From: Morella rubra
Lineage: Eukaryota; Streptophyta; Magnoliopsida; Fagales; Myricaceae
Direction of reading: 5' to 3'
DNA: 64,000 nucleotides
Assembly: GCA_003952965.2 (NCBI GenBank)
Contig: CM025852.1
Span: 24,197,684 to 24,261,683, forward strand
The notes under the pieces are model-generated. The model was given only the letters and a program-made list of their open reading frames with translations, made no database searches and had not been told where the DNA came from. Shown piece after piece: positions 1 through 12,451 of this stretch. Within the stretch, counting starts at the first letter, position 1. Each line of letters begins with the position of its first letter. Position numbers and translations under genes: made by a program.

Positions 1-1660
1 AATGCTTCTGCAAGTATAGTTGAGGCCAATGATTATAAGGCCTACAAAGAAGTCTTGCTTTCTTTCGATGAGTAAGTTATGAGTCTTTTAGTCAAACTTG
101 CCGACCAAATTTTTGGACCTTCTCAACTTTATCAACCTTGCTTAGTGCTTAAGCTCGACTTAACTTTATACCTGGAATTGTCCTCTTTACAATTCCCTAT
201 TTTTTTAAACCTCCCTGAGGCATCTGTTGTCAAAACAAACAAAACATGCCAGATGCACCCTGCAGGTAAGGATCTTTCCAAAGTGCATTGAATATTGTCT
301 TTCCTTCAATTCCTCGCTACTAGCTGAAGAGTTATTTTTTTTAGGTGATAAAGAGAAACTCAGCCTGACAAACGCATCCAAGTGAAACTCACTTAACAAG
401 TTGGTAAATCTCAAATTGATGCAACCTCCAAAACCACGAAGGATAGATAAGTCTAATTTTGCCGTGAGGTAATTTCAAGAGTAACTTTTTTCCTCAAAAC
501 CAATTTTTTATATTTTTATATTTTCCATGTTATTTTTAGTTTAGAGTCCTTAAAAGCTGAGTAGAATTGAGGTTTTTCTGGTCACTTGGTACAATATTCG
601 AAAGCAACGTAAAATTCCAAAAACTTGGTACAATAAAATTCTAAAAACTTGGTACAATAGAAGAAAGCAACGTAAAATTCCAAAGATTAGGCAGAAGAAA
701 CTAACCCGGCATCTAAGGGAAGTACTTACTTTTAGGTGTGCTTTACCCTTAACCATCCTGACGCAAGGTGAGGCATATGTACTTTTACCTAGTGGACAAG
801 TTATTGCCCATGTCAACTATATGTCCTTCACAAATCATAGGGACCTTCACTTCTGGTCAATTATTTTGAAATAATTGGGGAAATTGTTTACCGTTGAGCC
901 GAGAACATTAAAACGAGGAGACTCCTTTCCAATTGCATGAACCCACATCGTTCTAGCCAAGAGCTAACAAAATTGTTACCCATAAGGTGTTTGAAGTAAA
1001 GTAGCTAAGTCATTACATCAGAGCCCCTCTTTTATAGAATACCCTACGAAGAATCTCTTCTATAGGCAGCAAATTGTTTTGAAGGATATAGTTCAGGAGT
1101 TTTGTTTTTTCTGTCTCTTCTAGTCTAATTCAGTCTCATCTATGTATGATGCTTGGACACCTAAACCGTTCACTTACTTGGGAAAAAGTAAAACAGAACC
1201 AAGCCACGACAGATATCAGTGGAACAAAAAAGCATAAGAAATCAAATATTGCACTCACTATTCACTAATCACTATAAATCGACATTTCTGTTTTAAGAAG
1301 AAGATCTTTTTGGCCATGAAAAGAGGATAAAATCTATAAGGGGAAGAAATCAAAACTCCTCTAAGAACTAAGAAGAGACCATGACTATCCGGGTAAACAT
1401 GACTATCAGTGACTTATCCCAAGGTTGAGAATGGAAATGGAACTTTCCTTGGGCAAGTAGGGACTCATTCAATGTGCTGCCCCAGGAATCACTCACCTTC
1501 ACATCACTAGCGTTTCAGCAGTTAATTATTAGTTAAGTTTGAGATGGAGATGATTCTTAATGCTTAGCAGAGTCCATTGAAAGAAACGATGTAACACCCT
1601 ACCCAAGCCAGCCTACCAAGCCCAAAACACAAGAACCTCCGTCCTCTCTACCAGACCCTC
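1..1660. other. Intergenic / upstream region, possible gene end at 1-75
   Basis: Reading frame 1 from the first base stays open for 24 codons (ending SFDE) and stops at about 73-75, where a strong donor-like GTAAGT also lies. This may be the tail or an internal exon of a gene that starts outside the window, but I do not recognise it. The rest is AT-rich and has only short open frames. A small tandem repeat lies at 584-690. No other gene, RNA gene or mobile element could be supported before the protease promoter. Confidence 0.3.
584..690. repeat. Short imperfect tandem/interspersed repeat
   Basis: The unit ACTTGGTACAATA occurs three times, starting at about 584, 623 and 647. The neighbouring string GAAAGCAACGTAAAATTCCA occurs twice, near 599 and 663. 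Together they make a nested local duplication with 24-64 bp periods. No coding role is visible. Confidence 0.7.
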
Positions 1661-1666
1661 CCCCCT

Positions 1667-1672
1667 TATAAA
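1667..1672 (+). promoter_or_regulatory. TATA box of the aspartic protease gene
   Basis: TATAAA sits in a C-rich stretch 111 bases before the start codon. A pyrimidine-rich CT leader follows, as is common in plant 5' UTRs. The spacing predicts transcription starting near 1700 and a leader of about 85 bases. This is inferred from position and motif only. Confidence 0.55.
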
Positions 1673-1782
1673 CCCCCTCACCTCTATCTCTCTCTCTCGG
1701 TCGCTCTTTGGCCAAAGTCAAACTCTCTCGCTCTAAAACTTTGTAACGTTGCCAAAACTCTGTCCTGGCTTCAAATTTGATT

Positions 1783-3228
1783 ATGGCTTCCTCACTCTCC
1801 TTGCTCTGTATCATACTCTGTTTCTCAAGCCTCTCTGTTTCATTCTCAGAGATTCTGCTTTTACCTCTAACACACTCCCTGTCCAAGACCCAATTCAACA
1901 GTACCCACCACCTCCTCAAATCCATCTCTTACCGCTCCGCCTCTCGTTTCCAAGGACACCACCAGCGTCGCCAAGTCTCTCTTCCGCTCTCCCCTGGCAG
2001 CGACTACACCCTTTCTTTCACTCTGGGGTCCGACCCTCCGCAACTCATCTCACTCTACATGGACACCGGTTCCGACCTTGTCTGGTTCCCCTGCTCCCCC
2101 TTCGAATGCATTCTCTGCGAAGGCAAGTACAACCCCTCCACCACCCCTCCACCACCCAAAGTCCACAAAAACGCCACCGTCCCATGCAAGTCCCGGGCTT
2201 GCTCCGCCGTCCACTCCTCCCTCTCCTCTTCCGATCTCTGCGCCATTTCCCGTTGTCCTTTAGAGTCCATTGAAATGTCCGATTGCTCCTCCTTCTCCTG
2301 CCCACCTTTCTACTATGCCTATGCTGATGGGAGCTTAATCGCTCGCCTTTATAAAGATATCCTGTCTGTACCCAACTCTGTCCAGCCTTCTCTGCTTCTT
2401 CCAAATTTTACTTTCGGGTGCGCCCACACAGCCCTTGGTGAGCCCATTGGGGTCGCTGGCTTCGGCCGTGGCTTGCTCTCTTTACCAGCCCAGCTCTCCA
2501 GTTTCTCTCCCCAGCTAGGAAACCAGTTTTCCTACTGCCTGGTGTCTCACTCCTTCGACCAAGACCGCGTTCGCCACCCGAGCCCACTAATTCTTGGTCG
2601 CTACAACGAGAAGGAAAAGGACTTGGGAAATGATGGAGCTGGGTTCGTGTACACGTCCATGCTCGAGAACCGGAAACACCCCTACTTCTACTGCGTTGGG
2701 CTCGACGGGATTTCCGTCGGGAGGAGAACCATTCCAACGGCGGATACCCTCAAACGGGTTGACGGGAGAGGCAACGGTGGGATGGTGGTGGACTCTGGGA
2801 CCACGTTCACGATGTTGCCGGCGAGTCTGTACAACAAGGTGGTGACCGAGTTCGGTCGCCGAGTCGGACGAGTTCACGAGCGGGCGATTGACGTTGAGGA
2901 CAAGACCGGACTCGGGCCGTGTTATTACTATGACAAGGTAGTGAATGTGCCAGCCGTAGTATTGCACTTTGTGGGGAACGGATCCAGAGTGGTGCTCCCC
3001 AGGAGGAATTATTTCTACGAGTTTATAGACAGTGATAAGAAGAGGAACGTAGGGTGTTTTATGTTAATGGACGGTGGGGATGACGCGGATTTGAGCGGTG
3101 GGCCCGGGGCCACGCTTGGAAACTATCAGCAGCAGGGGTTCGAAGTGGTCTATGATCTCGAGAAGAGGAGGGTTGGGTTTGCCAGGAGACACTGCGCATC
3201 TCTCTGGGATACGCTGAACCGAACCTAA
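1783..3228 (+). CDS. Pepsin-like aspartic protease (family A1), secretory, single exon
   Basis: An intronless 481-residue protein. The first ATG is at 1783; two in-frame codons before it (TTG, ATT) are not starts. Residues 1-22 are a hydrophobic signal peptide. The first catalytic motif is DTGSDLVWFPC (Asp about residue 94) and the second is DSGTTFTMLP (Asp about 337), the paired aspartates of pepsin-type proteases. The N-terminal lobe carries the cluster of extra cysteines typical of plant atypical/nepenthesin-like enzymes, and the C-terminus has GNYQQQGFEVVYDLEKRRVGFA. Length and intronless structure match the plant group usually called aspartyl protease At4g16563-like. It should be processed through the ER and act in the apoplast or wall; the substrate is unknown. 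No frameshift or missing catalytic residue is seen. Confidence 0.93.
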   Translation: MASSLSLLCIILCFSSLSVSFSEILLLPLTHSLSKTQFNSTHHLLKSISYRSASRFQGHHQRRQVSLPLSPGSDYTLSFTLGSDPPQLISLYMDTGSDLVWFPCSPFECILCEGKYNPSTTPPPPKVHKNATVPCKSRACSAVHSSLSSSDLCAISRCPLESIEMSDCSSFSCPPFYYAYADGSLIARLYKDILSVPNSVQPSLLLPNFTFGCAHTALGEPIGVAGFGRGLLSLPAQLSSFSPQLGNQFSYCLVSHSFDQDRVRHPSPLILGRYNEKEKDLGNDGAGFVYTSMLENRKHPYFYCVGLDGISVGRRTIPTADTLKRVDGRGNGGMVVDSGTTFTMLPASLYNKVVTEFGRRVGRVHERAIDVEDKTGLGPCYYYDKVVNVPAVVLHFVGNGSRVVLPRRNYFYEFIDSDKKRNVGCFMLMDGGDDADLSGGPGATLGNYQQQGFEVVYDLEKRRVGFARRHCASLWDTLNRT

Positions 3229-3332
3229 CCTGCACCTGGTTTGACTCATGGGTTGTCTTTTTTAGCGGGACTTCTTGGACTTGCGGGTTTGACCGCACTT
3301 GGGGGACTCTGTAAATGGATCGGGTCGGGGAA

Positions 3333-3428
3333 AATAAAATGAGAGGTTTTAGGCTTGAACTCGGGTGGGCTTTTCACTTCACTTTTGGCTTCCTGCTTGT
3401 GAATTAAGATATGTAATGTATAAATAAA
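3333..3428 (+). terminator. Candidate polyadenylation signals of the protease gene
   Basis: AATAAA occurs at 3333-3338 and again at 3423-3428, 105 and 195 bases after the stop codon, in an increasingly AT-rich 3' flank. Either could serve as the near-upstream element for 3' end formation. Confidence 0.45.
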
Positions 3429-3439
3429 CAAAATGTAGA

Positions 3440-5600
3440 TAAAAGCTACAGCCTAAAGGGGGGCTTTAGCCTTGAAGCAAAGAATGAAGTGTGGACAAAA
3501 TATTTGTAAAGTTTCGAGGTAAATATGAAATTTGATTTAGTTATTTTTAGTACAGAATTTAATGGTGCCTGCGGATAATGGAAAAACAAAGGTACTTTCA
3601 CTGTCAAGGTCCATTAAAAGCTCATATATATATATATACCCTCAGCCAAGTAACGAATAGGAGGTATCGGTGGGAGATGGAAATGTTTAAGCTTATAGTT
3701 GCGTTTCTACTTAGGTCAATGAGTTTTTTTTTTAAGTTGAGCCAAATTTTTTCAGCTTGCTGCATATAAATCGAGTACAATATTTTTTTTATTACAATAA
3801 AAATACACAATCAAGAATTTACAAACAAATATTAATAGTTGTTAAAATATGTTAATTTAGTTTTTTTTAAAAAAAATTACGTAACATTGTTAAAAATTAT
3901 TTGGTCAATATCACTATAGAGTCTAAACTATATTAAATTCGATAAAGTTTCAAAATTATCAAAACAAAATTTATCTGTACGCCATTTGACCGTTACGTGT
4001 GTAATAAATTCGACGATATGACCTGATTTTGAGTAGAATTTAAGGACGCATTTCACTAAAATTTAATAGTTTAGTAGTTCTGACATCTTTTGAAATCGTA
4101 ATTGTAGTGTAAAAAATTAAGTTTTACTTTCATTTACTACAGCCTTAAAACGTACGTTTTGGACGCTTTTTGTCTTGTGCCTTGGGCGGCGTTGCCTGCG
4201 GCTTCGCAAGGTTGGCAGTCCATTGTCAAACTCACTCGTGCAAACCAGCTGTACCCCAGTGGATCATGAGCAGACGTGGCCTGGTTAAAGCCGTTGGCTG
4301 CATCTACACCTATACCCAAACCTGTTTGCTTTCATTGGTCCCACTTACCAAACTTCAATTTATTTGATGCATCACTTTTCTGCCACTTTATTCCTCCCCT
4401 TCCGAATGGACCAACCGGCAACGAGTTTTTTTTTTTTCCCTTATTTATTTTGCTTTCCCATCTCAACAAGCATCAATTACTTTTCATTTAATTAGTTCAG
4501 TTTCTTGTATTTTATTTTTTTATTATAAGATTAATTAATTTGATACATTAAATAGGAGATAATTTTGAAGTGTTCCTTTTGTACATACCCTCCTGTTTAT
4601 CCACTAAGCTGTTGATTAGAGTAGTCATTATCCACGGTAACTCAAATAACACGTGACCGAAAATGACAGGGCAACGCCGCCAGGAACTTTGTTGGTAAGA
4701 GTGGAGATGACGTCAACTTGTTTTGCAGTTTACAAAGAGCTAAACTGGCGTCTACTGTCTAGTGTCCAGGGGACGTTGATCTGGAAGTAATTCGTACGAT
4801 CACATAAAATTATAAATCTTGAAGTGACATTAAAATTATATTGATTTGAATGAAAAAATTGTTAAAAGGAAATTTATATTTATAAAAAGAATAATAAAAT
4901 ATTATATTAAAATATGTATAGTTTATGATGTTTGTATTATAAATATAAAAATAAAATAATAATAAAAAAAAAAGTAACCGAACATGCCCCGAGTCTGGAC
5001 ACAGCTAGCTGTAGCCATTCGTGCGCTTGTAGAGTTCTGTTCTTGATGTTTTCCCACGTTTTCAAGGCCTTTGTACCACTGTTTGAGACGTGCGCTCCGC
5101 TCATACTTTATGCCCAATTTTTTGAGTGCGAGGGCTTTTGCTGGGGGACAAAAAAGCAAATTCAAATAGTTAGGGAAAAGATGGTACTTGGGGGCCCGCC
5201 TCATTTGTCTCGTTTATTGGGCTATACAGGATCCAGAAACACTGTAGATCTGGCTGTCGGATCTAGTGGCGGTGGCACCTCAGGTTTGAGCACTGTCTTG
5301 CCACAAACAGAGGAAAAGACGAACGGTCGTTCCAGACAGATGCAGAGTCTTCAGAGCATTTTTGAATTTGAAGTGGCGTGAAGGTCCCTCCATTATGCAC
5401 GTCTGGATCCTAGAGGGTGATGTTGTATGTTGATTATGAGCCTTGGGCCCATCATGTCAAATCTATTTGGGCCTAAAGCCCAACCTTCCTGCTGGCCTTT
5501 TTCTAATGTTTATTCTGATGGGCTCTGTTCATCTTGAAATGTGTTTTTGAATGTTTCTATCAAGAACCAAATTTCCATTTGCCCAGTGGAAAAAAAAAAA
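3440..5600. other. Intergenic region, AT-rich, no gene recognised
   Basis: It holds a short TA microsatellite near 3627-3639, long A/T tracts around 3840-4100 and 4830-4970, and a G/C-richer island at 4140-4330. A CACGTG at about 4651 and a palindromic TGACGTCA at 4708-4715 are bZIP-type motifs, but no gene start lies close by. An open frame of 149 codons at 4932-5381 resembles no family I know. A 21-base A-run lies at 5590-5610. Confidence 0.5.
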
Positions 5601-5626
5601 AAAAAAAAAATCTCTGCACCGAACAG

Positions 5627-5633
5627 TATAAAT
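5627..5633 (+). promoter_or_regulatory. Possible TATA box for the SEC14-like gene
   Basis: TATAAAT lies 0.8 kb before the start codon at 6431. If it is used, the 5' UTR must be long or contain an intron, which is common in this family. The pyrimidine-rich stretch 5780-5920 would then be leader. This is weak evidence from a motif alone. Confidence 0.3.
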
Positions 5634-6430
5634 GGTTTGGCCCGTTGGCGCCTTTGCAGAAAACTAGGAAGTGAATCGTCTTCTTCAAACCACGTTATTT
5701 CGTGGAAAATGAACAGCTCGCTTGCCTTTACGCAATACCTTGGAACCCAAACGAAAAAGCATGGCTTTCCGAGATTCCTTCTCCACCAACGTTGCCTCTG
5801 CCTTTCCTTCTTTTCTTCGTTTCTTCTTCTTCTTATGCTGCCACCTCCATTATTTCTTCTTTCGTTCTTTGCTCTGTTCCGTTTTTACTCTTTCACGTCT
5901 CCTTCACTTCCAACAACTCCGTGAACTTTGATCTTCGATCAACCAGCGCATAATTTGGTGCTACCCTGTAAATCCTTCGCTGAGTTTTTTCACTATCTCA
6001 GAGGACAAGGGGCTTAATTCCCCCTCCAACTCTCGTTGTTTTCTCAAAAAGTGGTTTTTTGTTTTTCTGTTCATCTCTTTGCAAGTGATATCCTTGCTGT
6101 TTTGTTCCCATTCAGCGTCGAGTTTGATATCACTTGAAATCGGATTGGTTAGCTTCAGGGAGTCCCATGAAATCTCGAGCTTCGTCATTCTTTGTCTCTT
6201 TCTTCAAACTTCGTAGTATTTCCAATCGTCGGATCTCTCTTTCGAAATCTCCAATCTACTTATAACTTATCGGAATTCCAGTTATGATATTAATGTGACT
6301 CTTTATCCGAATATTTTTTCTGACTTTTGTCCCCTTTTAAGTTTCTGCATATATCTTCATTTGTTATGGTATTGGATTCCCTAAGGACATATCCATTAGT
6401 GTAATTCTGGCAATACTTTATACCTCACAC

Positions 6431-9400
6431 ATGAATACACCCAAGGAAAGATCTAGGGAAATAGTTGTTGTTTCCAAAAGTGGTAAACAAGACACCGAAC
6501 CATCGAGTTTAAATAAATCTCTGCTCACCACTGGGAAGCCTAAGACTATCCATCCACCTATTGAAACCCATTGGCATCTCCCTCCTCCAGAAAAATACAA
6601 GCCTTCAAATTTGGGCTTCAAGTCAATGATGTCTTACCCGGTAAAGTTTCGGAACTCACTGAAGAAAATTGGAAGAACAAAAAGCATGCAGATGGCTCTT
6701 GAAGGAACTCATGATCCAAAAGATGAACAAGCAGTTGATTCCTTCCGTAAATTGCTTTTTGTTGACGGCCAGTTACTGGCAAAGCACAATGACTATCACA
6801 CCCTTCTTCGGTAATATGATTTTACCTATATGTTTGGAAGAGTTGTTTTGTATTACTGAATATTTGGATAAGACTCACATTTCATTCTGCATTATACGAT
6901 CAATGATGTTAAGTCGTTTCCTACTGTTTCAGGTTTCTACGGATGAGGGATTTTGATTTTTCAAAGGCAAAGGATATGCTTCTGAATTATATGAAATGGC
7001 GAGAGGAATTCAGAGTTGATACAATTTCAAAGGTGATCCAAACAACTCTTACCATTTTATGTAAAAAGAACTATTGTTGGTGTCTCTTTGTTTATCCTGG
7101 ATGATGATTAAGTTTGTCTCATATAAGTCGTTTTGTTTAGGAACCCCATATATAGCCATTTTCAGGAACTTTAAATAGAATTTGTTTATATACCGTAATC
7201 CAGTTTGCATTTACCATCTCAATTCCTTCTTTTTGACTCATATTCTTGGAACATGATGCAGGAGTTTAAGTTTGAGGAATATGCAGAGGTGAAGAAATGC
7301 TATCCTCATGGGTACCATGGGGTTGATAGGTATGGTAGGCCAGTCTATATTGAAAGGACTGGGATGGTAGACCTTGATTCGCTACTGCAAGTAACTACAA
7401 TGGAAAGATTTGTTCAGTATCATGTGTCAGAACAAGAGAAATCATTGAATTTGAGATACCCTGCATGTTCAATTGCTGTCAAGAGACATATAGCATCTAC
7501 CACAAGTATCATAGATGTAAATGGAGTGGTGAGCATTTCTTCTAATATTCTCAGTTCTACTTGATTCCATACCCTTCAAAAATATGTTGGGGATAAATAA
7601 TCAATTGAAGTATTTTGCATAGCACCTGCTAAAATGTTTGGTCGTTGTTTTTGCGCAGGGAATGTCTAATTTCTCAAAACCTGCAAGAAATCTCTTTATG
7701 GAAATTCAGAAGGTCGATAGCAATTACTACCCAGAGGTATGTGCGATGCCTTAAATTTCTAGAGTTGTCCCAAACCTCAGCCAGAAGAGAGTTCAAAGAG
7801 ATTGATGGCCAACATAAAAGTTATGCTGCATCTTAAAAACATATATCTACAAATGAGGGAAAAAGATAGGCAACGGACTATAATAAGTTATAATAAATTA
7901 GGATTAAGGCATAGGAACTATCAACAACTGCAAATTGCAAAGAAAATGTAAACCGCATTTTATGAGCTGTCAATTTATACTCCTTTTTGGTTATGTTCTT
8001 CCTGTTCTTCAAGGATTATGATGAAATACTCATAAAACAATGTTCATGCTAAGTAAGTAATTTTCCAGAATGTTTTTGATTGGGAAGTCATTTGCTGAAT
8101 ATGAAGATGATTGGAAAATACGAACTCTTACTTATTAAGTTGTCAAATATTTAGTGTCCTTTTAGCATATATATTTGTCCAACCTCCTCCCATGGGGCTT
8201 CCCTTCAATTTCTTTGTCCATGTTAAGGTAGCCAGAAGCACAATGAACGAAGACATATATAGCATGAGAGTATATTTGTCAATCGGCAATTCAGTTTGAG
8301 AAATATTTTAGAGCTGCATCAACCATTGGGATATTATCTTATCAGACATAATTGAGAGATTGAGAAAAAGCCAAAGATGTGAAACCATAGTATCAGAATC
8401 ATAATATGTAGGGAAATCGAGGAGAGAACTAATTTGCACACTAGTAATAGAAGGTTAGTCGAACAAAGAGAAGCTTCATTTCAGTATGCTCACTAACTAA
8501 GAAAATGTATATGATAATAAGGAGAAACAAATGCGTCTGCACGGCTTATATATATTAAAATTCATATGCAGTCTTATTTGCATTTAGGCATCATACCAAG
8601 CCTTGGTCTTTGATCTTCTCACAGACTTTAAATAAACTCTTTATCATTAATGCTGGATCTGGATTTCGGATGCTGTGGAAAGCCATCAGGACCTTTCTGG
8701 ATGCACGAACAGTAGCAAAAATTCAAGTAATAATTTTTCATGTCAATATTGCTCTCCTTTTTGGGTAAAGCAGCATTCCATTGTGGTTTCCTTCTCAAGA
8801 GTGGTATGTTTACTTTTGACATGGTCGTTTCAGGTGCTAGGGAGCAATTACAGTAGTAACTTGCTTGAAGTTGTTGATCCAAGGTAACATGTCTTGTGCC
8901 TGAACATTTGTGTTTGAACAAATTGGTGCACATTCTTTATTGTAGCTTATGAATGTCTCTAAATAGCTGTGATTATCTTGGCTTGCGAATGCGATGATTA
9001 AATACTGCAGTAACTTGCCAACATTTCTGGGTGGGAACTGCACGTGTTCTGACTATGGGGGTTGCCTGTTAAGTGACAAAGGACCGTGGAACAATCCAGA
9101 GATCACTGAAATGCTTCAGGTTAACTTTTCAGAGCTCTACAGAATACTTATTTCTTAATTTTTTTTTCCTGCAGCATGGTATGGATTTCTGATATTCAGC
9201 TACATTGTTACCTTACAATTGTTATGATAACCGTTTCAGTTGCTTTTTACAGGCAGTTTCTGGAACAGAAGACGTATATGATTATGGTGAAAATGGTGGT
9301 ATTACTTCAGAAGATGTCTTTGTGCCAAATATGGTTAGCAACCTCATTTTGAATTAATATTTAGATTCTGATCAGACACTTGCACCGCATCATTTGAATC

Positions 9401-10413
9401 CTGAACGGTTTTCTGGTTTATGAATGGTATGATGTATACAGTGCAGTAGAAAGGCTTGTCGAGATGAGAGCTGCTATCATTCCCTGTATGCTCCCTGTGT
9501 TCCCCAAATTAGCTTAAGATTATCCCCCTATTATCTGATAGACCTTTAATGTAAAACTTAAGTTTGCAATAGGTTAAAGAAGGTCACCGAGTGTCTTGCT
9601 TAATGCATTTGCAGGTATAAACGATTGCAAATTTGCATCAGCCTTGTATGGGCTTCACTAGGCTAGATGGCATGCATAGGTCCCCTGTCTTGCTTCCTTA
9701 GACATTCAAATGACATCCATAGTTATTTGTAATTTACCCGAGAGGAATGAAAGCAAGAAAAAATTCCCACAACTAATTAGTTAAGTACGTCTGATTCTGT
9801 GAGGAGAAAAGCACGATATTTGATGATCATGATCTTTTGGATCGTTTTTTGCTTATAAATAGAGAGAGAGAGAGAGAGAGAGAGAGTAGAATGTCATTAG
9901 TGTGCATGAGAAAACTACTGTGCAGTGTTGCACAGTGCGTACTGGACTGTTTTCTGTTTTATCATGTAACGCACAAATGCCAAGTGTAAAACCCCCTTGG
10001 CCCCTTCCCCCTTCTTTACTTTTGTAAATTGACGCTCAATTCAACTCAACGCAGAGAGGTGAAGAGTCAGAAGGAGTGGAGACAAAATATGCAGATAAAC
10101 TTGTATCTAAAAATATCCTGGCACTGGAAGCTGCAATTGAAGACGCCAAGACAGTGAGTTACCAGAATAACTGCATGTCTTATTTGAGATAGTACGAATC
10201 TTGAGCAGAATGATGATGACATTAATCTGTATCTCCAGAAAATTGAGGCACTGGAAGGCGCACTTGAGGACACCAAGGCGGTGAGTCTGAGGAATAAACA
10301 TGCTTCTTGTCAATGGCAATCCATATCAGATCATTCTTTTCTAGACTCTTTCATTCTTTCTTTTGCAGGTCTTGAAAGGACTAGCACGGCACATTGAACA
10401 GCTGAGAATTTGA
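6431..10413 (+). CDS. SEC14/CRAL-TRIO phosphatidylinositol-transfer protein, short SFH type, 11 coding exons
   Basis: Exons: 6431-6810, 6933-7032, 7262-7528, 7659-7736, 8625-8726, 8834-8883, 9011-9119, 9253-9333, 10055-10153, 10239-10280, 10369-10413. All junctions are GT-AG and the frame closes to about 450 residues. Residues 1-90 are a basic leader. A CRAL-TRIO N domain follows (about 95-160, [16 protein letters not shown]), then the SEC14 lipid-binding fold (about 165-340, with [34 protein letters not shown] and GPWNNPEI). The C-terminus is a short coiled coil built by exons 9-11. The larger plant SFH proteins end in a nodulin-like domain that is absent here, so this resembles the short SFH11-type branch. 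Its role would be PI/PC exchange at membranes to support phosphoinositide signalling. The join from exon 8 to exon 9 crosses a 721-base intron and is the least certain point. Confidence 0.88.
9861..9887. repeat. AG microsatellite in SEC14-like intron 8
   Basis: An uninterrupted AG dinucleotide run of about 13 units within the intron between coding exons 8 and 9. It is a likely length polymorphism. Confidence 0.9.
10090..10305 (+). repeat. Tandem duplication creating a second coiled-coil exon
   Basis: Exon 9 ends by coding [12 protein letters not shown] and exon 10 codes [14 protein letters not shown]. The similarity continues past both donor sites into the introns (GTGAGT, then AATAA...CATG...TCTT) and before the acceptor (GTATCT). 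The two units are about 127 bases apart. Both keep the same phase, so the duplicate lengthens the C-terminal coiled coil by 14 residues without breaking the frame. Confidence 0.75.
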
Positions 10414-12451
10414 ACATGGGAAAGCGCAACTATACCCAAATGTATATAAAATGGTATATATTTCAGTGTGACATAAAAACCAGAATCTAACCATGGTATG
10501 CCTCTGTTCCATTTAGAGCCATTACAAGTTGTTGGAACGAAAATAGTAGAGCATTGATACAAAACAAGTAATCAGACAGCAATGCTTGACGTGTCATTCA
10601 GTACATTACCTGTAAATTGCTGAACTTTCACGTCAGATATGAAGAACTTGTAATCCTTTGTTTTCTATTGAGTTTGAGAATGCTTTTCATCGTAAAATTT
10701 ACAGTTGAATTGAATTCTATGCTTGGTATTCAAATCTTGAGCTATAAACCTCTTGAAATTGAGCAATGCCCCTGGCATCTAAAGCTGTGGCACACGAAGC
10801 CCATAGGTAGGGCGTTTTCAGATGACATAGTTGGTTTGTCTGCCAGATGCGGCTGTCAAAGTTCTCAATGTTCTCCATAAGCTAGCACGTGTGCTTTCAC
10901 TTCATCGGATGTCTTTATAAAACTTGGGTGGTAGGAATGGATCATCCTTCTGTTCTCTACCTAATGAATAAGGAAAGCTCAACATTAGGCGAGGTAGCTT
11001 TTTCCTTAAAAACTTTTAAGCCAAGCATTGAAAAAAGATTATATATTATCGAAAAAGAGGGAGTGGGGAGAAAAAGTAACTCATGATTCTAAGACTATAC
11101 GTGAAATATCTTGCATTCCCACAATACACTGTCGGGATGCCTAAGAAACCATGATTCCTGAGCCAGCCATTCGGTTTTATTCCAAAAGAAAAAAAGAAAC
11201 CCCAGTTGAAAATAAGCAAATTGGGAGCTTCACAGAAAGCATGCCTGTGACGATGGGCCAGACAAATTTAACCAGCCGTAAACTAATATGAGGATTTTTT
11301 TTTGGCTAGTTGCAGTGTCTCAGATTCTCACTTTCCAAACTTATGGGAATCCCTGCCTTCCCAACATATGACATAGGAGATGGTCAGCAGAGACAATGAA
11401 TGATACTTCTCTCCCACCACTTTTCCTTTTGGCTCCTTTCGTGGCTTCCTCTAAGGGAAATCGTGGCAAATGAAAACTGCAAGTTGGTGGGAGGTTAGTG
11501 TTCCATTAGCTTCCTCTAATAGAGCTTGGGAAATATATTTATCTAATTGTCTAAAGGGATACAGACTGGTGTCATTCTTTAAGTTTAGATGGTAACCTTG
11601 ACAGAAAGCGTACACCTAGCATTTGCTGGAGTGGTGGTACGTAATAATGATTGACATGGGTTGGCAGCATTGGTGAAGAGGAGCGGGGGCAATTGGGAAG
11701 ATGAGGGTAGTTGGGGAATTTTTTGTAATTTTCAGTTGGGTGGAAATGGAGGCAATTTACTTGGTTCATATTTGGTATTTGACTGTCTAAAGTTTTGTAA
11801 AAAAAAAACGTAGAATGCTTACCAAAACAAAAAAAACCTATAACTTGCTCCGATCTTGGCTCGAAGTTCATCCAAATCAAGCTGGAAGCTTGTGGTTTTG
11901 AGCTTCGGTGGCTGTTCAGGAGTTGGGTGGGATAGGGGAAGGAAACCAATGGTGGCAGATGGTTAGGTAGGATGGACAAAATTTCTTCGGACCACGAGGA
12001 TTGGTGACGAGGTAGTGGCTCTTGTATACTAACAATTGACCAAATTAACATTACTTTTAAGTTTTAAGAAAAATACTGACCGCCCAACTGAGACAGGGAG
12101 AGGCAGTTTTGATTTTGAGGCAAATATATATAATGTTTTTTACTTTCCCCTCGATTCTTCAAAATCGAAGGTAAATAAGCGAGGAATAAAAAAGGGAAAA
12201 AGAAAAACAAATCCCACGAAGCACCCCAAAAAAAGTGCCCGTATTTACCTGTCGAGCCACTCTTGATCTCTCCGCCTATCTTTTGATTTCAGCACGCACT
12301 TCCCAAAAACAACACCACCAAATTCACCTGATCCCTTTCTCCGCATACTTAACCGGATCGTCGCCCGTCCTTTCTGTTTTCTGCAAAATCGATTTCTTTT
12401 TTAATTGCGAAAGCTAAAAATTTCACATTCACCGAAGGCATTGTCTTCGAG
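10414..12451. other. Intergenic region and VAP27 promoter/leader
   Basis: No gene is recognised here. The first part is probably the 3' UTR of the SEC14-like gene. A 159-codon open frame on the minus strand at 11572-12051 has no known motif and is likely chance. The segment 12100-12451 is probably promoter and leader of the VAP27-type gene: it has an AT-rich ATATATATAATG near 12125, then a pyrimidine-rich stretch up to the ATG. Confidence 0.4.

Noticed and set aside
1749-2404. Long open frames in other frames and on the opposite strand of the aspartic protease
   Set aside because: Shadows of a G/C-rich coding sequence; the protease frame has both catalytic motifs and a signal peptide.
4932-5381. 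149-codon open frame on the plus strand
   Set aside because: Begins in a low-complexity A-rich stretch and codes no recognisable motif; likely chance.
9434-9487. Possible extra SEC14-like exon between exons 8 and 9
   Set aside because: An acceptor-like CAG and some open sequence are present, but no matching donor keeps the frame, and exon 8 joins exon 9 in phase without it.
11572-12051. 159-codon open frame on the minus strand
   Set aside because: No start context, domain, or biased composition typical of coding; overlaps promoter-like DNA of the VAP27-type gene; not recognised.
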